Below, in pieces: positions 16,951 to 26,507 of a stretch of 64,000 bases of DNA. The translations under genes were made by a program, and so were the position numbers. Position 1 is the first letter of the stretch. Each line of letters begins with the position of its first letter. The notes under the pieces were generated by a model. The model had not been told where the DNA came from, did not search any database, and was given only the letters and a program-made list of their open reading frames with translations. Source of the stretch: Alphaproteobacteria bacterium (lineage in GTDB: Bacteria; Pseudomonadota; Alphaproteobacteria; Micropepsales; Micropepsaceae); the NCBI GenBank assembly GCA_947475445.1, contig CANJLC010000003.1, forward strand, positions 158,574 through 222,573, read 5' to 3'.

Positions 16951-17913
16951 TCAGGGGGTCAGGACGGTTGCGCCGGTGGTTTTCCGGGCGGCCAGGTCTT
17001 CCTGGGCGCGGGCCGCATCCTTCAGCGCATAGCGCTGGTTGACCGCCACTTTCACGGCGCCCGACAGGATCACGGCGAACAGATCATCGGCGGTCGCCTG
17101 AACTTCTTCGCGGGAACGCGTGTAATGCGCCAAAGTCGGCCGCGTCACATAAAGCGAGCCCTTGCCCGCCAGGATGCCCGGTGCGAAAGGCGCAACCGGA
17201 CCTGAGGAATTTCCATAGGTCACCATCATGCCGCGGGGCGCAAGGCAATCCAGCCCGGCTTCGAACGTGTCCTTGCCGATGGAATCATAGATCACCGGTA
17301 CGCCGGCGCCGCCGGTGATCGCGCGCACCTGCTTTTCCCAGCCCGTGTCACGTGTATTGAGGACATGGTCGCAGCCATTGGCCCGCGCCTGCGCGACCTT
17401 GTCCGGCGACGTGGTGGTGCCGATCACGGTCGCGCCGAGATATTTTGCCCATTGGCAGGCGATCTGGCCGACGCCGCCGGCGGCCGCATGAAACACGATG
17501 GTCTCCCCGGGATTGACCGTATAGGTGCGCGTCAGGAGATATTGCGCCGTCATGCCCTTGAGCATGGCGGCGGCGGCAATCTCGTCGCTGATGCCATCGG
17601 GCAACCGCACCAGCTTGTCGGCCGGGACATTGGCGGCATCGGCATAGGCGCCGATCACGCCGCCGCAATAGGCCACCCGCTCTCCCTTCCTGAAGCCGCA
17701 GGCATCGGCCTCCACCACGCCGGCGGCTTCCGAACCCAGGCCCGATGGCAGCGGCATCGGATACAGGCCCGTGCGCTGGTAGATATCGATGAAATTGACG
17801 CCGATGGCGGTATGGCGAACCCGAATCTGGTTGGCGTCGGCGGCCGGCAGATCAAAATCCCGGTATTGCAGAACCTCGGGGCCGCCGGTTTTTTCGAAGC
17901 GGATGGCTTTCAT
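16951..17913 (-). CDS. qor: NADPH:quinone oxidoreductase (zeta-crystallin type)
   Basis: A 320-residue medium-chain dehydrogenase/reductase without the zinc ligands. It is expected to reduce quinones by one electron with NADPH. VNFIDIYQRTGLYPMPLPSGLGSEAAGVV is the QOR family signature near residues 39-67, and HAAAGGVGQIACQWAKYLGA is the nucleotide-binding motif. GNSSGPVAPFAPGIL and the C-terminal LAARKTTGATVL complete the QOR pattern. Its start overlaps the stop of the dienelactone hydrolase gene by one base, so both are read leftward together. Confidence 0.9.
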   Translation of the reverse strand: MKAIRFEKTGGPEVLQYRDFDLPAADANQIRVRHTAIGVNFIDIYQRTGLYPMPLPSGLGSEAAGVVEADACGFRKGERVAYCGGVIGAYADAANVPADKLVRLPDGISDEIAAAAMLKGMTAQYLLTRTYTVNPGETIVFHAAAGGVGQIACQWAKYLGATVIGTTTSPDKVAQARANGCDHVLNTRDTGWEKQVRAITGGAGVPVIYDSIGKDTFEAGLDCLAPRGMMVTYGNSSGPVAPFAPGILAGKGSLYVTRPTLAHYTRSREEVQATADDLFAVILSGAVKVAVNQRYALKDAARAQEDLAARKTTGATVLTP

Positions 17914-18611
17914 CAGCTCAAGTGCTGACGCAAGAAGGTGGCGCTGCGGATATTGGCGAGATCGGCATTCGCCTTGTCGTAATGCTTGCCGCCCACCCGC
18001 GCGAAGGCGTGATCCATCAGCGGATAGGTATGGATGGTGACATTGGGATTGGACGCCAGCGCGTCTTCGATTTTCTTTTGCGCCGCCGGGGGTGTGAATT
18101 CGTCAGCCTCGGCGATATGCAGCAGCAGCGGATGTTTTATGGTTTTTGCCTCGTCCAGCTGGTCCTGGATGCGGATGCCGTAATAGCCCACGCTGGCATC
18201 GGCATCGGTGCGGGTTGCGGTGAGATAGGCCAGCTGTCCGCCCAGGCAATAGCCCAGCGCTCCCACCTTGCCGGTGGCGCCGGGAAGCGCGCGCAGCAGG
18301 CTGATGCTGGCCTGGATATCATCCACGCCCTTGGCCATGTCGAAACGCTGCAGCAGGCCGAACGCCTCTTTCCATTCCGCGTCGGTCTGGTCGGACAGCT
18401 CCACGCCCGGCTTGATGCGCCAGAACAGGTCGGGCACCAGCGCGAAAAATCCGCGCGACGCCAGTCCGTCGGCGATGTCACGCATCACCTTGTTGACGCC
18501 GAATATCTCCTGGATGACGACAATGCCGGGCCCGCGCCCGGACCCCGGGGCAGCGAGATAGCCGCCAAAGCTGCCATCAGCCGTGGTGATGCTGACGCTG
18601 CTGCCGGTCAT
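17913..18611 (-). CDS. Dienelactone hydrolase family protein
   Basis: A 232-residue alpha/beta hydrolase. The catalytic triad of the family is visible: Cys in GALGYCLGGQLAYL, Asp in EADEFTPP and His in MDHAFARVGG. IVVIQEIFGVNKVMRDIADGLASRGF is the N-terminal signature with the conserved Glu. Dienelactone hydrolases act in chlorocatechol breakdown, but members outside such clusters have other, mostly unknown ester substrates, and no catabolic genes are nearby. The ATG at 18611 overlaps the stop of the DUF255 gene (ATGA) and is preferred over the long upstream extension. Confidence 0.9.
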   Translation of the reverse strand: MTGSSVSITTADGSFGGYLAAPGSGRGPGIVVIQEIFGVNKVMRDIADGLASRGFFALVPDLFWRIKPGVELSDQTDAEWKEAFGLLQRFDMAKGVDDIQASISLLRALPGATGKVGALGYCLGGQLAYLTATRTDADASVGYYGIRIQDQLDEAKTIKHPLLLHIAEADEFTPPAAQKKIEDALASNPNVTIHTYPLMDHAFARVGGKHYDKANADLANIRSATFLRQHLS

Positions 18612-20644
18612 GCCGCTCCCAGCGCGCGCTGCGTCGGCAAGGTCAAGGTCTGGCTGAGGGTGACGGCGCTGGTGATGGCGTCGCTGCAGCTGTTGCGCTG
18701 GCAGATGAAGACGGCAGGCTGGCCGCCCGGCGTTTCCTTGCCATAGGCCGGATGGCCCGGCGGCAGATCCTGGGTGCTTTCCACCTGCAGCAGCAGGCGG
18801 TTGGGCAAGGCCTTGCCCCAGATGGTGCGCGCCAGTTCCTGGGTGGCGGCATTGCCCTTCTTGCCCACCACGACCAGCTGCAGGCCGGTGGCGAAACATT
18901 CAAAACCGTTGAGGAATTCGCCGCCCGCAACCAGGTTGCGGTTGAATTCGGTGATGAAGGCCTGCAACACGCTTTGCGCCCGCATGCCGTGGTCATGTTC
19001 GCCCGTGAGCAGGGCGAGCTTGGTGAGCACGGAAATCATGGTGCCATTGGCCGAAGGCGTGGGCTGGTCGAAGATCGTCTTGGTACGGACGATCAGCTTT
19101 TCCGCGTCATTGGCGGTGAAGCAATAGCCGCCGCGGGCCTCGTCCCAGAAATTGGCGTCCAGGGTGCGGGTCCAGGCCTTGGCGTGCTCGATATAACGCT
19201 TGTCGCCGGTGGCTTCGTAGAGCTGCAGCGCGGCATGGGCCATGTGGGCATAGTCGTCGGAAAAGCCCTTGGGGCCGCGCTGGCCATTGCCCCAGGCGTG
19301 ATACAGAACGCCGTCATCATCCATCAATTTGCGGATGGCGTCGTAGGCCGTGACGGCGGCGGCGATCCATTCGGGGCGTTCAAAGGCCGAGCCGGCAAGA
19401 GCCAGGGCGCGGATGGCGAGGCCGTTCCAGTCGGCCAGCAGGATATCGCCACGCAGCGGTGCGGGGCGCGAATTGCGCACCTCCAGCAGCAAGGCGCGCT
19501 GCTTGGCCATCAGCACTTCGTCGGCTTCGGTGGGCGGGGCGGCGATGCTGTGACGGCGCAGGAGAGTCTTGCCGTTCATGTCGCCTTCGCGCTGCACGCC
19601 ATAGACCTGCTTGAAGCGGGCCGAGAAGGTGCCCTGCAGGGCGGCGTCCACTTCGGCTTCGGACCAGAGATAATATTGGCCGTCGCCGCTTTCGGAGGCG
19701 TCGGACTGGCCGCTGGCAAAGGCGCCTTCCAACGTCATCTCGCGCAGCATCCAGCCGATGGTTTCGCTGACGCGCTCCTTGCAAAGGTCGTTGCGGTTGA
19801 ACTGCCACATCTGGGTCATGAAATTGACCAGCAGCGCATTGTCGCAAAGCGATTTTTCGAAATGCGGCACCATCCAGCGCTCGTCATTGGCGTAGCGGAA
19901 GAATCCGCCGCCGACATGATCGTAAAGGCCGCTGAGCAGCATGTTGTTCATGGTGGTGGTGATCAGCTGCAGATACTGGCCCACGCCGGTGCGCAGGAAG
20001 GCGCGCCACATCACTTCCAGGAGCGCGACGGAAGGGAATTTCATCGGGCCGATCAGCCCGCCCATGAAGACGTCAAAGCGCTGGCCGATGCGGATGGCGC
20101 AGAGTTCCATCTGCAGCTCGTCCAGCGTGCCGCGCATTTCGCGGCCGTACACTTCGCCCAGCTGGGCGGTTACGCCGCTGGTGTTGCGCGCCACATCCTC
20201 GGCCTGGTTCTTGGGCATGGCGGCCATGTCGGTCAGCACGCGCTGCAAGGAGGGGCGGTCGGGACGGTCGTCCTTGGCCAGGTAGCCGGCCACGAAATAG
20301 GGCGCGCCTGTTGCGTCAAGGAACAGGTTGAGCGGCCAGCCGCCATTGTGACCCATCAAGGCGGCGGCGGCTTGGTAGATCTGGTCCAGGTCGGGGCGCT
20401 CTTCGCGGTCCAGCAGCACGGGAATGAAATTGTCGTTGATCAGCTTGGCGGTTTGGGGATCGCTGAAGCTTTCCCGGTTCATCACCTGGCACCAGTGACA
20501 GCCGGCATATCCGCTGGAAAGAAAAATGGGTTTGCCGCTGGCCTGCGCCTCCGTCAGCACGGCATCGCTCCAGGGCCGCCAGGCAATGGCGTTGTCCTTG
20601 TGCATCTGCAGGTAGGGGCTCATGGACTTGTTCAGCGCATTCAT
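18608..20644 (-). CDS. Thioredoxin-domain protein of the DUF255/YyaL (SPATA20-like) family
   Basis: A 678-residue cytoplasmic protein. The N-terminal thioredoxin-like domain carries SSGYAGCHWCQVMNRESFSD with the CHWC motif at about residues 49-52, and LDREERPDLDQIYQAAAALMGHNGGWPLNLFLDATG, the family signature. A long alpha/alpha-barrel-like region follows, resembling N-acylglucosamine 2-epimerases, with HVGGGFFRYANDERWMVPHFEKSLCDNA. The biochemical role is unknown. Two ATGs are adjacent (20647 and 20644). It leads a three-gene leftward set with the dienelactone hydrolase and qor. Confidence 0.9.
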   Translation of the reverse strand: MNALNKSMSPYLQMHKDNAIAWRPWSDAVLTEAQASGKPIFLSSGYAGCHWCQVMNRESFSDPQTAKLINDNFIPVLLDREERPDLDQIYQAAAALMGHNGGWPLNLFLDATGAPYFVAGYLAKDDRPDRPSLQRVLTDMAAMPKNQAEDVARNTSGVTAQLGEVYGREMRGTLDELQMELCAIRIGQRFDVFMGGLIGPMKFPSVALLEVMWRAFLRTGVGQYLQLITTTMNNMLLSGLYDHVGGGFFRYANDERWMVPHFEKSLCDNALLVNFMTQMWQFNRNDLCKERVSETIGWMLREMTLEGAFASGQSDASESGDGQYYLWSEAEVDAALQGTFSARFKQVYGVQREGDMNGKTLLRRHSIAAPPTEADEVLMAKQRALLLEVRNSRPAPLRGDILLADWNGLAIRALALAGSAFERPEWIAAAVTAYDAIRKLMDDDGVLYHAWGNGQRGPKGFSDDYAHMAHAALQLYEATGDKRYIEHAKAWTRTLDANFWDEARGGYCFTANDAEKLIVRTKTIFDQPTPSANGTMISVLTKLALLTGEHDHGMRAQSVLQAFITEFNRNLVAGGEFLNGFECFATGLQLVVVGKKGNAATQELARTIWGKALPNRLLLQVESTQDLPPGHPAYGKETPGGQPAVFICQRNSCSDAITSAVTLSQTLTLPTQRALGAA

Positions 20645-20774
20645 CATTCTGTTCCAATTGGAGGCGGGGCAGGCGATGCTCGCGCCGTTGATTTTTGGCC
20701 TGTTTTTGGGCCGCGCTTCTTAGCCCGAAAGGGTGCGGCTGTGAAAGGCCGGGGGCCAGACGGAGGAATTAGCC

Positions 20775-21026
20775 ATGAAAGTGCATGTCGAGGTGGATAT
20801 GACCCCGCAGGAGGCCCGGGCCATGATGGGCCTGCCCGACGTGGTCCCGCTGCAGCAAAAAATGATGGAGGAGATGCAGGCGCGGATGAAATCGGCCTTC
20901 GATACCGGCGATCCCGAAGCCATGATGCAGGCCTGGATGCCGCTGGGCGGGGCCAAGGCGTTTGAGCAGTTCCAGAAATTCCTCTGGGACAGCGCCAGCA
21001 TGGTGGCGGGCAAGAAGGGCAAGTGA
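20775..21026 (+). CDS. Small conserved alphaproteobacterial protein (DUF6489-like)
   Basis: An 83-residue protein starting MKVHVEVDMTPQEARAMMGLPDVVPLQ, a pattern I associate with the alphaproteobacterial DUF6489 family. It is Met-rich and mostly helical, with no membrane segment. Function is unknown. GGAGGA is seven bases before the ATG. The stop overlaps the mnmE GTG as GTGA, so it is the first gene of the mnmE-mnmG-rsmG-parAB group and may be translationally coupled to mnmE. Confidence 0.75.
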   Translation: MKVHVEVDMTPQEARAMMGLPDVVPLQQKMMEEMQARMKSAFDTGDPEAMMQAWMPLGGAKAFEQFQKFLWDSASMVAGKKGK

Positions 21027-22306
21027 GCACGATTTTTGCCCTGGCCAGCGCCCCCGGACGGGCGGGGCTGGCGGTGGTGCGGGTGTCCGGGCCCCTGGCA
21101 GGCGCCGCGCTGGATGCGCTGGCGGGCTCACGGCCCAGCCCGCGACTTGCCAGCGTCCGGCGCCTGGCCTGGAAGGGTGCGGCGCTGGATGAAGCGTTGC
21201 TGCTGTGGTTTCCGGGCCCGGGCAGCTTCACCGGCGAAGACGTTGCCGAATTCCATATTCATGGCGGACGGGCGGTGCGCGAGGGCTTGTTCGCAGCCCT
21301 GATCGAGCTCGAGCTTGTACCCGCCCAGCCGGGAGAATTCAGCCGAAGGGCGGTGGAAAATGGCCGCTTTGACCTGACACGGGCCGAAGCGGTGGCCGAC
21401 CTGGCGGATGCCCAGACCCCCGCCCAGCTGCGCCAGGCGCTGGGGCAATATCAAGGTGCATTGGCCCGGCTTTATGAGGGCTGGCGCGCATCGCTGATCG
21501 GGGCGCTGGGGCGGGCCGAGGCGGCGATTGATTTTTCCGACGATGGCGTGGGGGAAGCGGAATTTTCAGCCGCCAAGGCTGTGGTTTCTGATATTATTCA
21601 GCAAATACAACGGCATATTGATGATGGGGGCCGGGGTGAGGCGCTTCGTGAAGGCGTGAGGCTGGCAATTGTCGGCCCGCCCAATGCCGGCAAATCCTCG
21701 CTGATCAATGCCTTGGCCAACCGGGACATCGCCATTGTCTCGCACATCCCCGGCACCACACGGGACGTGATCGCGGTGCAGCTGGATCTGGGGGGCTATC
21801 CGGTTCATGTCGCCGACACGGCGGGCCTGCGCCAGACCAGCGATGCCATCGAGGCGGAAGGGGTGCGCCGGGCGCGCGCCGAGGCGGCTGCCGCCCATCT
21901 CACCTTGCTGCTGCTGGATGGTTGCGACGGCCAGATCCCGGACGGCGTCAAAGCCGATCTGGTGGTCTGGAATAAAAGCGATCTGCCGAATTTCAAAAAA
22001 CAAGATGGCCTGTCCTTGTCCCTGAAAAGCGGCGAAGGCTTTGATGCATTGCTGGCGGCCCTCACCGCCAAAGTCGCGCAGCGGCTGGAAACAAAGGGCG
22101 AAAGCCCTGCCCTGACCCGGCCGCGCCATCGCCACGCGTTAACGCAGGCGCTGGCTTCGCTGCGCCATGGTCTTGATGCGCGCGAGCCGGAACTGTTTGC
22201 AGAGGATTTGCGGCTGGGCCTTCGCGCCATCGGCCGCATCACCGGCGCGGTGGATGTGGAAGAGATTCTGGATTCGGTTTTCCGCGACTTTTGCATAGGC
22301 AAGTAG
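21023..22306 (+). CDS. mnmE: MnmE (TrmE), tRNA modification GTPase
   Basis: A 427-residue GTPase that, with MnmG, makes the 5-carboxymethylaminomethyl group on U34 of several tRNAs. The N-terminal tetrahydrofolate-binding domain starts [22 protein letters not shown]. The G domain has GPPNAGKSS (G1), DTAGLR (G3) and NKSD (G4), and the protein ends in the invariant CIGK. The start is a GTG at 21023 that overlaps the previous stop. mnmG follows after 13 bases, so both partners are made together. Confidence 0.97.
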   Translation: MSTIFALASAPGRAGLAVVRVSGPLAGAALDALAGSRPSPRLASVRRLAWKGAALDEALLLWFPGPGSFTGEDVAEFHIHGGRAVREGLFAALIELELVPAQPGEFSRRAVENGRFDLTRAEAVADLADAQTPAQLRQALGQYQGALARLYEGWRASLIGALGRAEAAIDFSDDGVGEAEFSAAKAVVSDIIQQIQRHIDDGGRGEALREGVRLAIVGPPNAGKSSLINALANRDIAIVSHIPGTTRDVIAVQLDLGGYPVHVADTAGLRQTSDAIEAEGVRRARAEAAAAHLTLLLLDGCDGQIPDGVKADLVVWNKSDLPNFKKQDGLSLSLKSGEGFDALLAALTAKVAQRLETKGESPALTRPRHRHALTQALASLRHGLDAREPELFAEDLRLGLRAIGRITGAVDVEEILDSVFRDFCIGK

Positions 22307-22319
22307 TATTCACCCCGCC

Positions 22320-24206
22320 ATGAAATATGACGTCATCGTCATTGGCGGCGGCCATGCCGGTTGTGAAGCGGCTGCTGCGTCGGCGCGCGCCGGCGCCAAA
22401 ACACTTTTGCTGACGCACAAGATTTCCACCCTGGGCGAGATGTCCTGCAATCCCGCCATTGGCGGCGTCGGCAAGGGTCATCTGGTGCGCGAGATCGATG
22501 CGCTGGACGGATTGATGGGACGCGTCGCGGACGCGGCGGGAATCCAGTTTCGCCTGCTCAATCGCCGCAAGGGGCCGGCAGTGCGCGGACCGCGCGCCCA
22601 GGCCGATCGCGCGCTGTACCGCGCGGCCATGCAATCCGGGCTGCGCAACATTGCCAATCTGGAAATTTGTCAGGCGAGCGCAGAAGACCTGGTTTTAAAG
22701 GACGGGATCATCAGCGGTGTCATCACGGCGGATGGCGAGGAATTTTCCTGCGCGTCTGTTGTTCTGACCACGGGGACATTCTTGCGCGGCCTGGTGCATA
22801 TCGGCGAAGTGCAATTTCCCGCCGGCCGCATGGCGGCGCATACCGCCGATGCCGACAAATCCGATCCGCCTTCCATCGGTCTTTCCAAAACGCTTTATGG
22901 TTTTGGTTTGCAGATGGGCCGATTGAAAACCGGCACGCCGCCGCGCCTGGATGGAAAGACGATTGATTGGCCGTCGCTGGAGATGCAGCAGGGCGACGAG
23001 CCGCCGGTGCCATTTTCGTTTCTGACCCGCGCCATCACCACGCCGCAGATCGCTTGCGGCATCACCCGCACCACGCTTGCCACCCATGCCGTGATCCGGG
23101 CCAACCTGCACCGCGCCCCGATGTATACCGGCCAGATCGAAAGCACCGGGCCGCGTTATTGCCCGTCGATCGAGGACAAGGTGACCCGCTTCGCGGATCG
23201 GGAGAGCCACCAGATTTTCCTTGAGCCAGAAGGACTTAACGACGATACCATTTATCCCAACGGTATCTCGACCTCCCTGCCCCAGGATGTCCAGCTGGCC
23301 CTGATCGCCACCATTCCGGGGCTTGAAAAGGCGGTGGTGCGCCGGCCCGGCTATGCCATCGAATATGATTATGTCGATCCGCGCGAACTGACCCCTGCAC
23401 TGGCGGTGCGAAAAGTCCCGGGTCTTTACCTGGCGGGGCAGATCAATGGCACCACCGGCTATGAAGAAGCCGCCGCCCAGGGGCTGATGGCGGGGCTCAA
23501 TGCCGCCCGCGCCGCTGGCGGCCAGGCGCCGGTCATTCTGGACCGGGCCCAGGCCTATATCGGGGTGATGATCGACGATCTGGTGACCAAGGGGGTCAGC
23601 GAGCCCTATCGCATGTTCACCTCGCGGGCTGAATACCGCCTGTCCCTGCGGGCCGACAATGCCGACCAGCGCCTGACCAAGCTGGGTGAAAGCGCCGGAA
23701 TCGTGGGGGTTGAGCGCCAAAAAGCCTTTGCCGCCAAGATGGAAGAGTTGGCTGTTTCACGTGAAACAATGACCGCGCTGAGCCTCACCCCCAATGAAGC
23801 CGCCAAGCTGGGTCTCTTGATCCGCCAGGATGGCGTACGCCGCACGGCCCTCGATCTCCTCAGCCTGCCCGGCGTGGACTTCCCGGTGCTGACCCGGATT
23901 TGGCCGTCCCTGGCCCAGATGAAGCCCGAGATTGTCGAGCAGCTGGAAATTGACGCGCAATATTCCGGCTATCTGGACCGGCAGGAAGCCGATGTCCTGG
24001 CGTTCCGCCGGGACGAAGCCCGCGCCCTGCCCTCCGGCCTGGATTATTCAGCCGTTATTGGCCTTTCCACGGAAGTGCGCGGCAAGCTGGAGCGCATCCG
24101 CCCCCTGACCCTGGGCCAGGCCGCCCGGATCGAGGGGGTCACCTCGGCCGCCCTGACCTTGGTGCTGGCGCATGTCAAGAGCCTGAAAAAGGCAAAAAGT
24201 GCCTGA
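22320..24206 (+). CDS. mnmG: MnmG (GidA), FAD-dependent tRNA U34 modification enzyme
   Basis: A 628-residue flavoprotein, partner of Mnm[23 protein letters not shown] is the FAD-binding site; [22 protein letters not shown] and [18 protein letters not shown] are family signatures. [19 protein letters not shown] and [23 protein letters not shown] follow. The C-terminal MnmE-binding region ends in LKKAKSA. A perfect 16-base parS lies inside the coding region at 23753-23768, where it encodes VSRET. The 3' end overlaps rsmG by eight bases. Confidence 0.97.
   Translation: MKYDVIVIGGGHAGCEAAAASARAGAKTLLLTHKISTLGEMSCNPAIGGVGKGHLVREIDALDGLMGRVADAAGIQFRLLNRRKGPAVRGPRAQADRALYRAAMQSGLRNIANLEICQASAEDLVLKDGIISGVITADGEEFSCASVVLTTGTFLRGLVHIGEVQFPAGRMAAHTADADKSDPPSIGLSKTLYGFGLQMGRLKTGTPPRLDGKTIDWPSLEMQQGDEPPVPFSFLTRAITTPQIACGITRTTLATHAVIRANLHRAPMYTGQIESTGPRYCPSIEDKVTRFADRESHQIFLEPEGLNDDTIYPNGISTSLPQDVQLALIATIPGLEKAVVRRPGYAIEYDYVDPRELTPALAVRKVPGLYLAGQINGTTGYEEAAAQGLMAGLNAARAAGGQAPVILDRAQAYIGVMIDDLVTKGVSEPYRMFTSRAEYRLSLRADNADQRLTKLGESAGIVGVERQKAFAAKMEELAVSRETMTALSLTPNEAAKLGLLIRQDGVRRTALDLLSLPGVDFPVLTRIWPSLAQMKPEIVEQLEIDAQYSGYLDRQEADVLAFRRDEARALPSGLDYSAVIGLSTEVRGKLERIRPLTLGQAARIEGVTSAALTLVLAHVKSLKKAKSA
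23753..23768. promoter_or_regulatory. parS site 1 (inside mnmG)
   Basis: A perfect match to the 16-base palindrome TGTTTCACGTGAAACA, the ParB-binding centromere of most bacterial chromosomes. It lies in the mnmG coding sequence, about 1.9 kb before parB and about 10 kb from the proposed origin. Confidence 0.96.
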
Positions 24207-24891
24207 TTTCAATGACTTAGAACCAGACGAATTCGCCGCCGGAACCGGTGTTTCACGTGAAACATTGGCCAGGCTGAGGGCCTATGTCGCCCTGCTGCAG
24301 GACTGGAATAGCCGGCACAATCTGGTGTCCCCCGGGTCCCTGGCGAATGTCTGGCGGCGGCATATCTGGGACAGCGCCCAGCTTGTACCCCTCGTTCCGC
24401 CTGACGCCCGGACATTGGTCGATCTGGGTTCGGGCGCCGGCTTCCCCGGCCTGGTGCTGGCGGAAATGCTGCGGGACCGGGTTTCCGTCACCCTGATCGA
24501 GGCCACCGGCAAGAAATGCGATTTCCTGCGGGCGGCAGCCGAACTGATGGCCCTGCCGGTCAAGATCCGCAACATGCGTTCGGAGGATTGCCCGCCGCAG
24601 GTGTTTGACGTGGTCACCTCCCGCGCCTGCGCCCCCCTGCCCCGGCTGCTGGGATTCGCCCATAAATTCACAGGCCCGAACAGCGTTTGCCTGTTCCTGA
24701 AAGGACAAAATCTGGGGTCTGAATTGACGGAAGCCCGTAAATCTTGGAGTATGAAGGACAGGCAGATACCAAGCCTGACTGACCCTTCCGGAACGGTTCT
24801 GGAGGTCACGGAACTGGTGCCAAATGACTTCGAGCCCCCAAAAGAAGCCCCGCATCCTGGTGGTCGCCAATCAAAAAGGCGGCGTCGGTAA
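24199..24891 (+). CDS. rsmG: RsmG (GidB), 16S rRNA m7G527 methyltransferase
   Basis: A 230-residue SAM-dependent methyltransferase that makes m7G527 in 16S r[17 protein letters not shown] is the N-terminal signature, and [17 protein letters not shown] is the SAM motif. [18 protein letters not shown] is the catalytic region of the family. The start is a GTG at 24199, eight bases inside mnmG. A perfect parS lies at its codons 17-22. The last 68 bases overlap parA in another frame, so the basic tail of RsmG is encoded by the DNA for the ParA nucleotide-binding loop. Confidence 0.95.
   Translation: MPDFNDLEPDEFAAGTGVSRETLARLRAYVALLQDWNSRHNLVSPGSLANVWRRHIWDSAQLVPLVPPDARTLVDLGSGAGFPGLVLAEMLRDRVSVTLIEATGKKCDFLRAAAELMALPVKIRNMRSEDCPPQVFDVVTSRACAPLPRLLGFAHKFTGPNSVCLFLKGQNLGSELTEARKSWSMKDRQIPSLTDPSGTVLEVTELVPNDFEPPKEAPHPGGRQSKRRRR
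24249..24264. promoter_or_regulatory. parS site 2 (inside rsmG)
   Basis: A second perfect TGTTTCACGTGAAACA palindrome, 496 bases after the first. It lies within the early coding region of rsmG and again encodes VSRET. Two perfect copies so close to parAB mark this as the segregation locus of the chromosome. Confidence 0.96.
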
Positions 24892-25636
24892 AACCACGAC
24901 CGCCATCAATCTGGGGACCGCCCTGGCCGCGGTGGGCGAGCCCACCCTGGTGATCGACATCGACCCCCAGGGCAATGCCTCGACGGGACTGGGGGTGCCG
25001 CGCTCGGCCCGCAAGCTCACCACCTATGACGTGCTGATGGGCGAGGCCAAGCTGGCCGACTGCATCGTGGCCACGCGCATTCCCAAATTGTCGCTGGTGC
25101 CGGCCACCGTGGACCTGTCGGGCGCCGAGCTGGAATTGATTGACCGCGAGCGCCGCAACTTCATCCTGAAGGACGCGCTGGAAGAATATTCCGTACACGG
25201 AGAAAATGCCTTTTCCTATGTGCTGATTGACTGCCCGCCTTCCCTGACGCTGCTGACCATCAACGCCATGTGCGCCGCCGACGCCGTGATGGTGCCGCTG
25301 CAATGCGAATTCTTCGCGCTGGAAGGCTTGAGCCAGCTGCTCAAGACGATTGAGCTTGTGAAGGTCAATCTCAATCCGTCGCTGGCGATCCAGGGCATCG
25401 TGCTGACCATGTTCGACAAGCGCAACAAATTGTCGGACCAGGTGGCCGCGGATGTGCGGGAAAATATGGGCGAAATCGTTTATTCCACCGTGATCCCGCG
25501 CAATGTGCGAATCTCCGAAGCGCCGTCGCACGGCGTGCCGGCCCTGGTCTATGACCTGCGCTGTCCCGGCAGCCAGGCCTATATCAAGCTGGCGGGCGAA
25601 TTGATCCAGCGCGAAAAGATCCGGGTCGCGGCATGA
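24824..25636 (+). CDS. parA: ParA, chromosome-partitioning ATPase
   Basis: A 270-residue Walker-type ATPase that moves ParB-parS complexes apart. The deviant Walker [18 protein letters not shown] is near residues 15-31 and includes the signature Lys of the ParA/MinD group. DIDPQGNASTGLG is A', and VLIDCPPSLTLLTINA is Walker B. The N-terminus is short, as in chromosomal ParA/Soj, without a DNA-binding extension. The ATG lies 68 bases inside rsmG. parB overlaps its stop by four bases. Confidence 0.97.
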   Translation: MTSSPQKKPRILVVANQKGGVGKTTTAINLGTALAAVGEPTLVIDIDPQGNASTGLGVPRSARKLTTYDVLMGEAKLADCIVATRIPKLSLVPATVDLSGAELELIDRERRNFILKDALEEYSVHGENAFSYVLIDCPPSLTLLTINAMCAADAVMVPLQCEFFALEGLSQLLKTIELVKVNLNPSLAIQGIVLTMFDKRNKLSDQVAADVRENMGEIVYSTVIPRNVRISEAPSHGVPALVYDLRCPGSQAYIKLAGELIQREKIRVAA

Positions 25637-26487
25637 CACCCAAGGAAGAACCGCGCCGCGGTCTTGGCCGCGGCCTGTCCGCCCTGATCGGCGACGAGGC
25701 GGCGCCCACGCGCGGCGAGATGCCCAAGGGCACGCGCACGCTGCCGGTCGCATTCCTGCGGCCGGGCAAATTCCAGCCGCGCAAATATTTCGCCGAAAGC
25801 GAACTTTCGGACCTCGCCAATTCGGTGAAGGAGAAGGGCGTCCTGACCCCCATCCTGGTTCGCCCGCTGGGCGGGGATTCCTACGAGATCGTGGCGGGCG
25901 AGCGGCGCTGGCGCGCCGCCCAGATGGCCCAGCTACACGACGTCCCGGTGGTGGTGCGCGAGCTGGCGGACGCCGAGGCGCTGGAGCTGGCGATCATCGA
26001 AAATGTCCAGCGGGCCGACCTCAATGTGATTGAGGAAGCGGCCGCCTATCAGGAGCTGGTCAACCGCTTTGGCCGCACCCAGGAACAGGTGGCGCAGCAG
26101 GTGGGCAAGAGCCGCCCCCATGTGGCGAACAGCATTCGGCTGCTCAAGTTGCCTGAGAGCGTCCAGGCCCTGATCCGGGAGGGAAAACTCACCGCCGGCC
26201 ACGCCCGAACACTGTTAAGCGCGGCTGATCCCGAGGCTGCTGCCAAGGAAATCCTGTCGGGGCATCTCAATGTCCGGCAGGCCGAACAGCGTTCGGCGGC
26301 AAAGAAAAAGCCTGTGGGCGCAAAGCGGGTGGACCCCAATATTCACCAACTGGAATCCAGCATTTCCAACAAGTTGGGGCTGAAGGTTCAGATTATGCAC
26401 AAAGGGGATAAGGGTGGGGAAATCCGCGTTTCCTACCGCACCCTGGAGCAGCTGGACGAAGTCGCCCGCCGCCTGGGCAAGGCCTGA
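25633..26487 (+). CDS. parB: ParB, centromere-binding CTPase
   Basis: A 284-residue ParB/Spo0J protein that binds the parS sites in mnmG and rsmG and spreads as a CTP-dependent clamp. RRGLGRGLSALIGD near the N-terminus is the ParA-contacting motif. GERRWRAAQMA with ENVQRADLNVIEEAAAYQEL is the CTP-binding core, and TQEQVAQQVGKSRPHVANSIRLLKLP is the parS-reading helix-turn-helix. The C-terminal dimerisation domain ends in EVARRLGKA. Its ATG overlaps the parA stop (ATGA). hisA converges on it, with 20 bases between. Confidence 0.97.
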   Translation: MTPKEEPRRGLGRGLSALIGDEAAPTRGEMPKGTRTLPVAFLRPGKFQPRKYFAESELSDLANSVKEKGVLTPILVRPLGGDSYEIVAGERRWRAAQMAQLHDVPVVVRELADAEALELAIIENVQRADLNVIEEAAAYQELVNRFGRTQEQVAQQVGKSRPHVANSIRLLKLPESVQALIREGKLTAGHARTLLSAADPEAAAKEILSGHLNVRQAEQRSAAKKKPVGAKRVDPNIHQLESSISNKLGLKVQIMHKGDKGGEIRVSYRTLEQLDEVARRLGKA

Positions 26488-26507
26488 AGTCTCAAATCGG
26501 GCAAGCC

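Noticed and set aside
16951..20644. Aromatic-degradation operon (dienelactone hydrolase with quinone oxidoreductase)
   Set aside because: No dioxygenase or muconate enzymes are nearby. The three genes share an operon but no clear pathway.
18752..20965. 737-codon frame on the plus strand opposite the DUF255 gene
   Set aside because: It is a mirror of the real DUF255 gene. The conserved CHWC motif and family length are on the minus strand.
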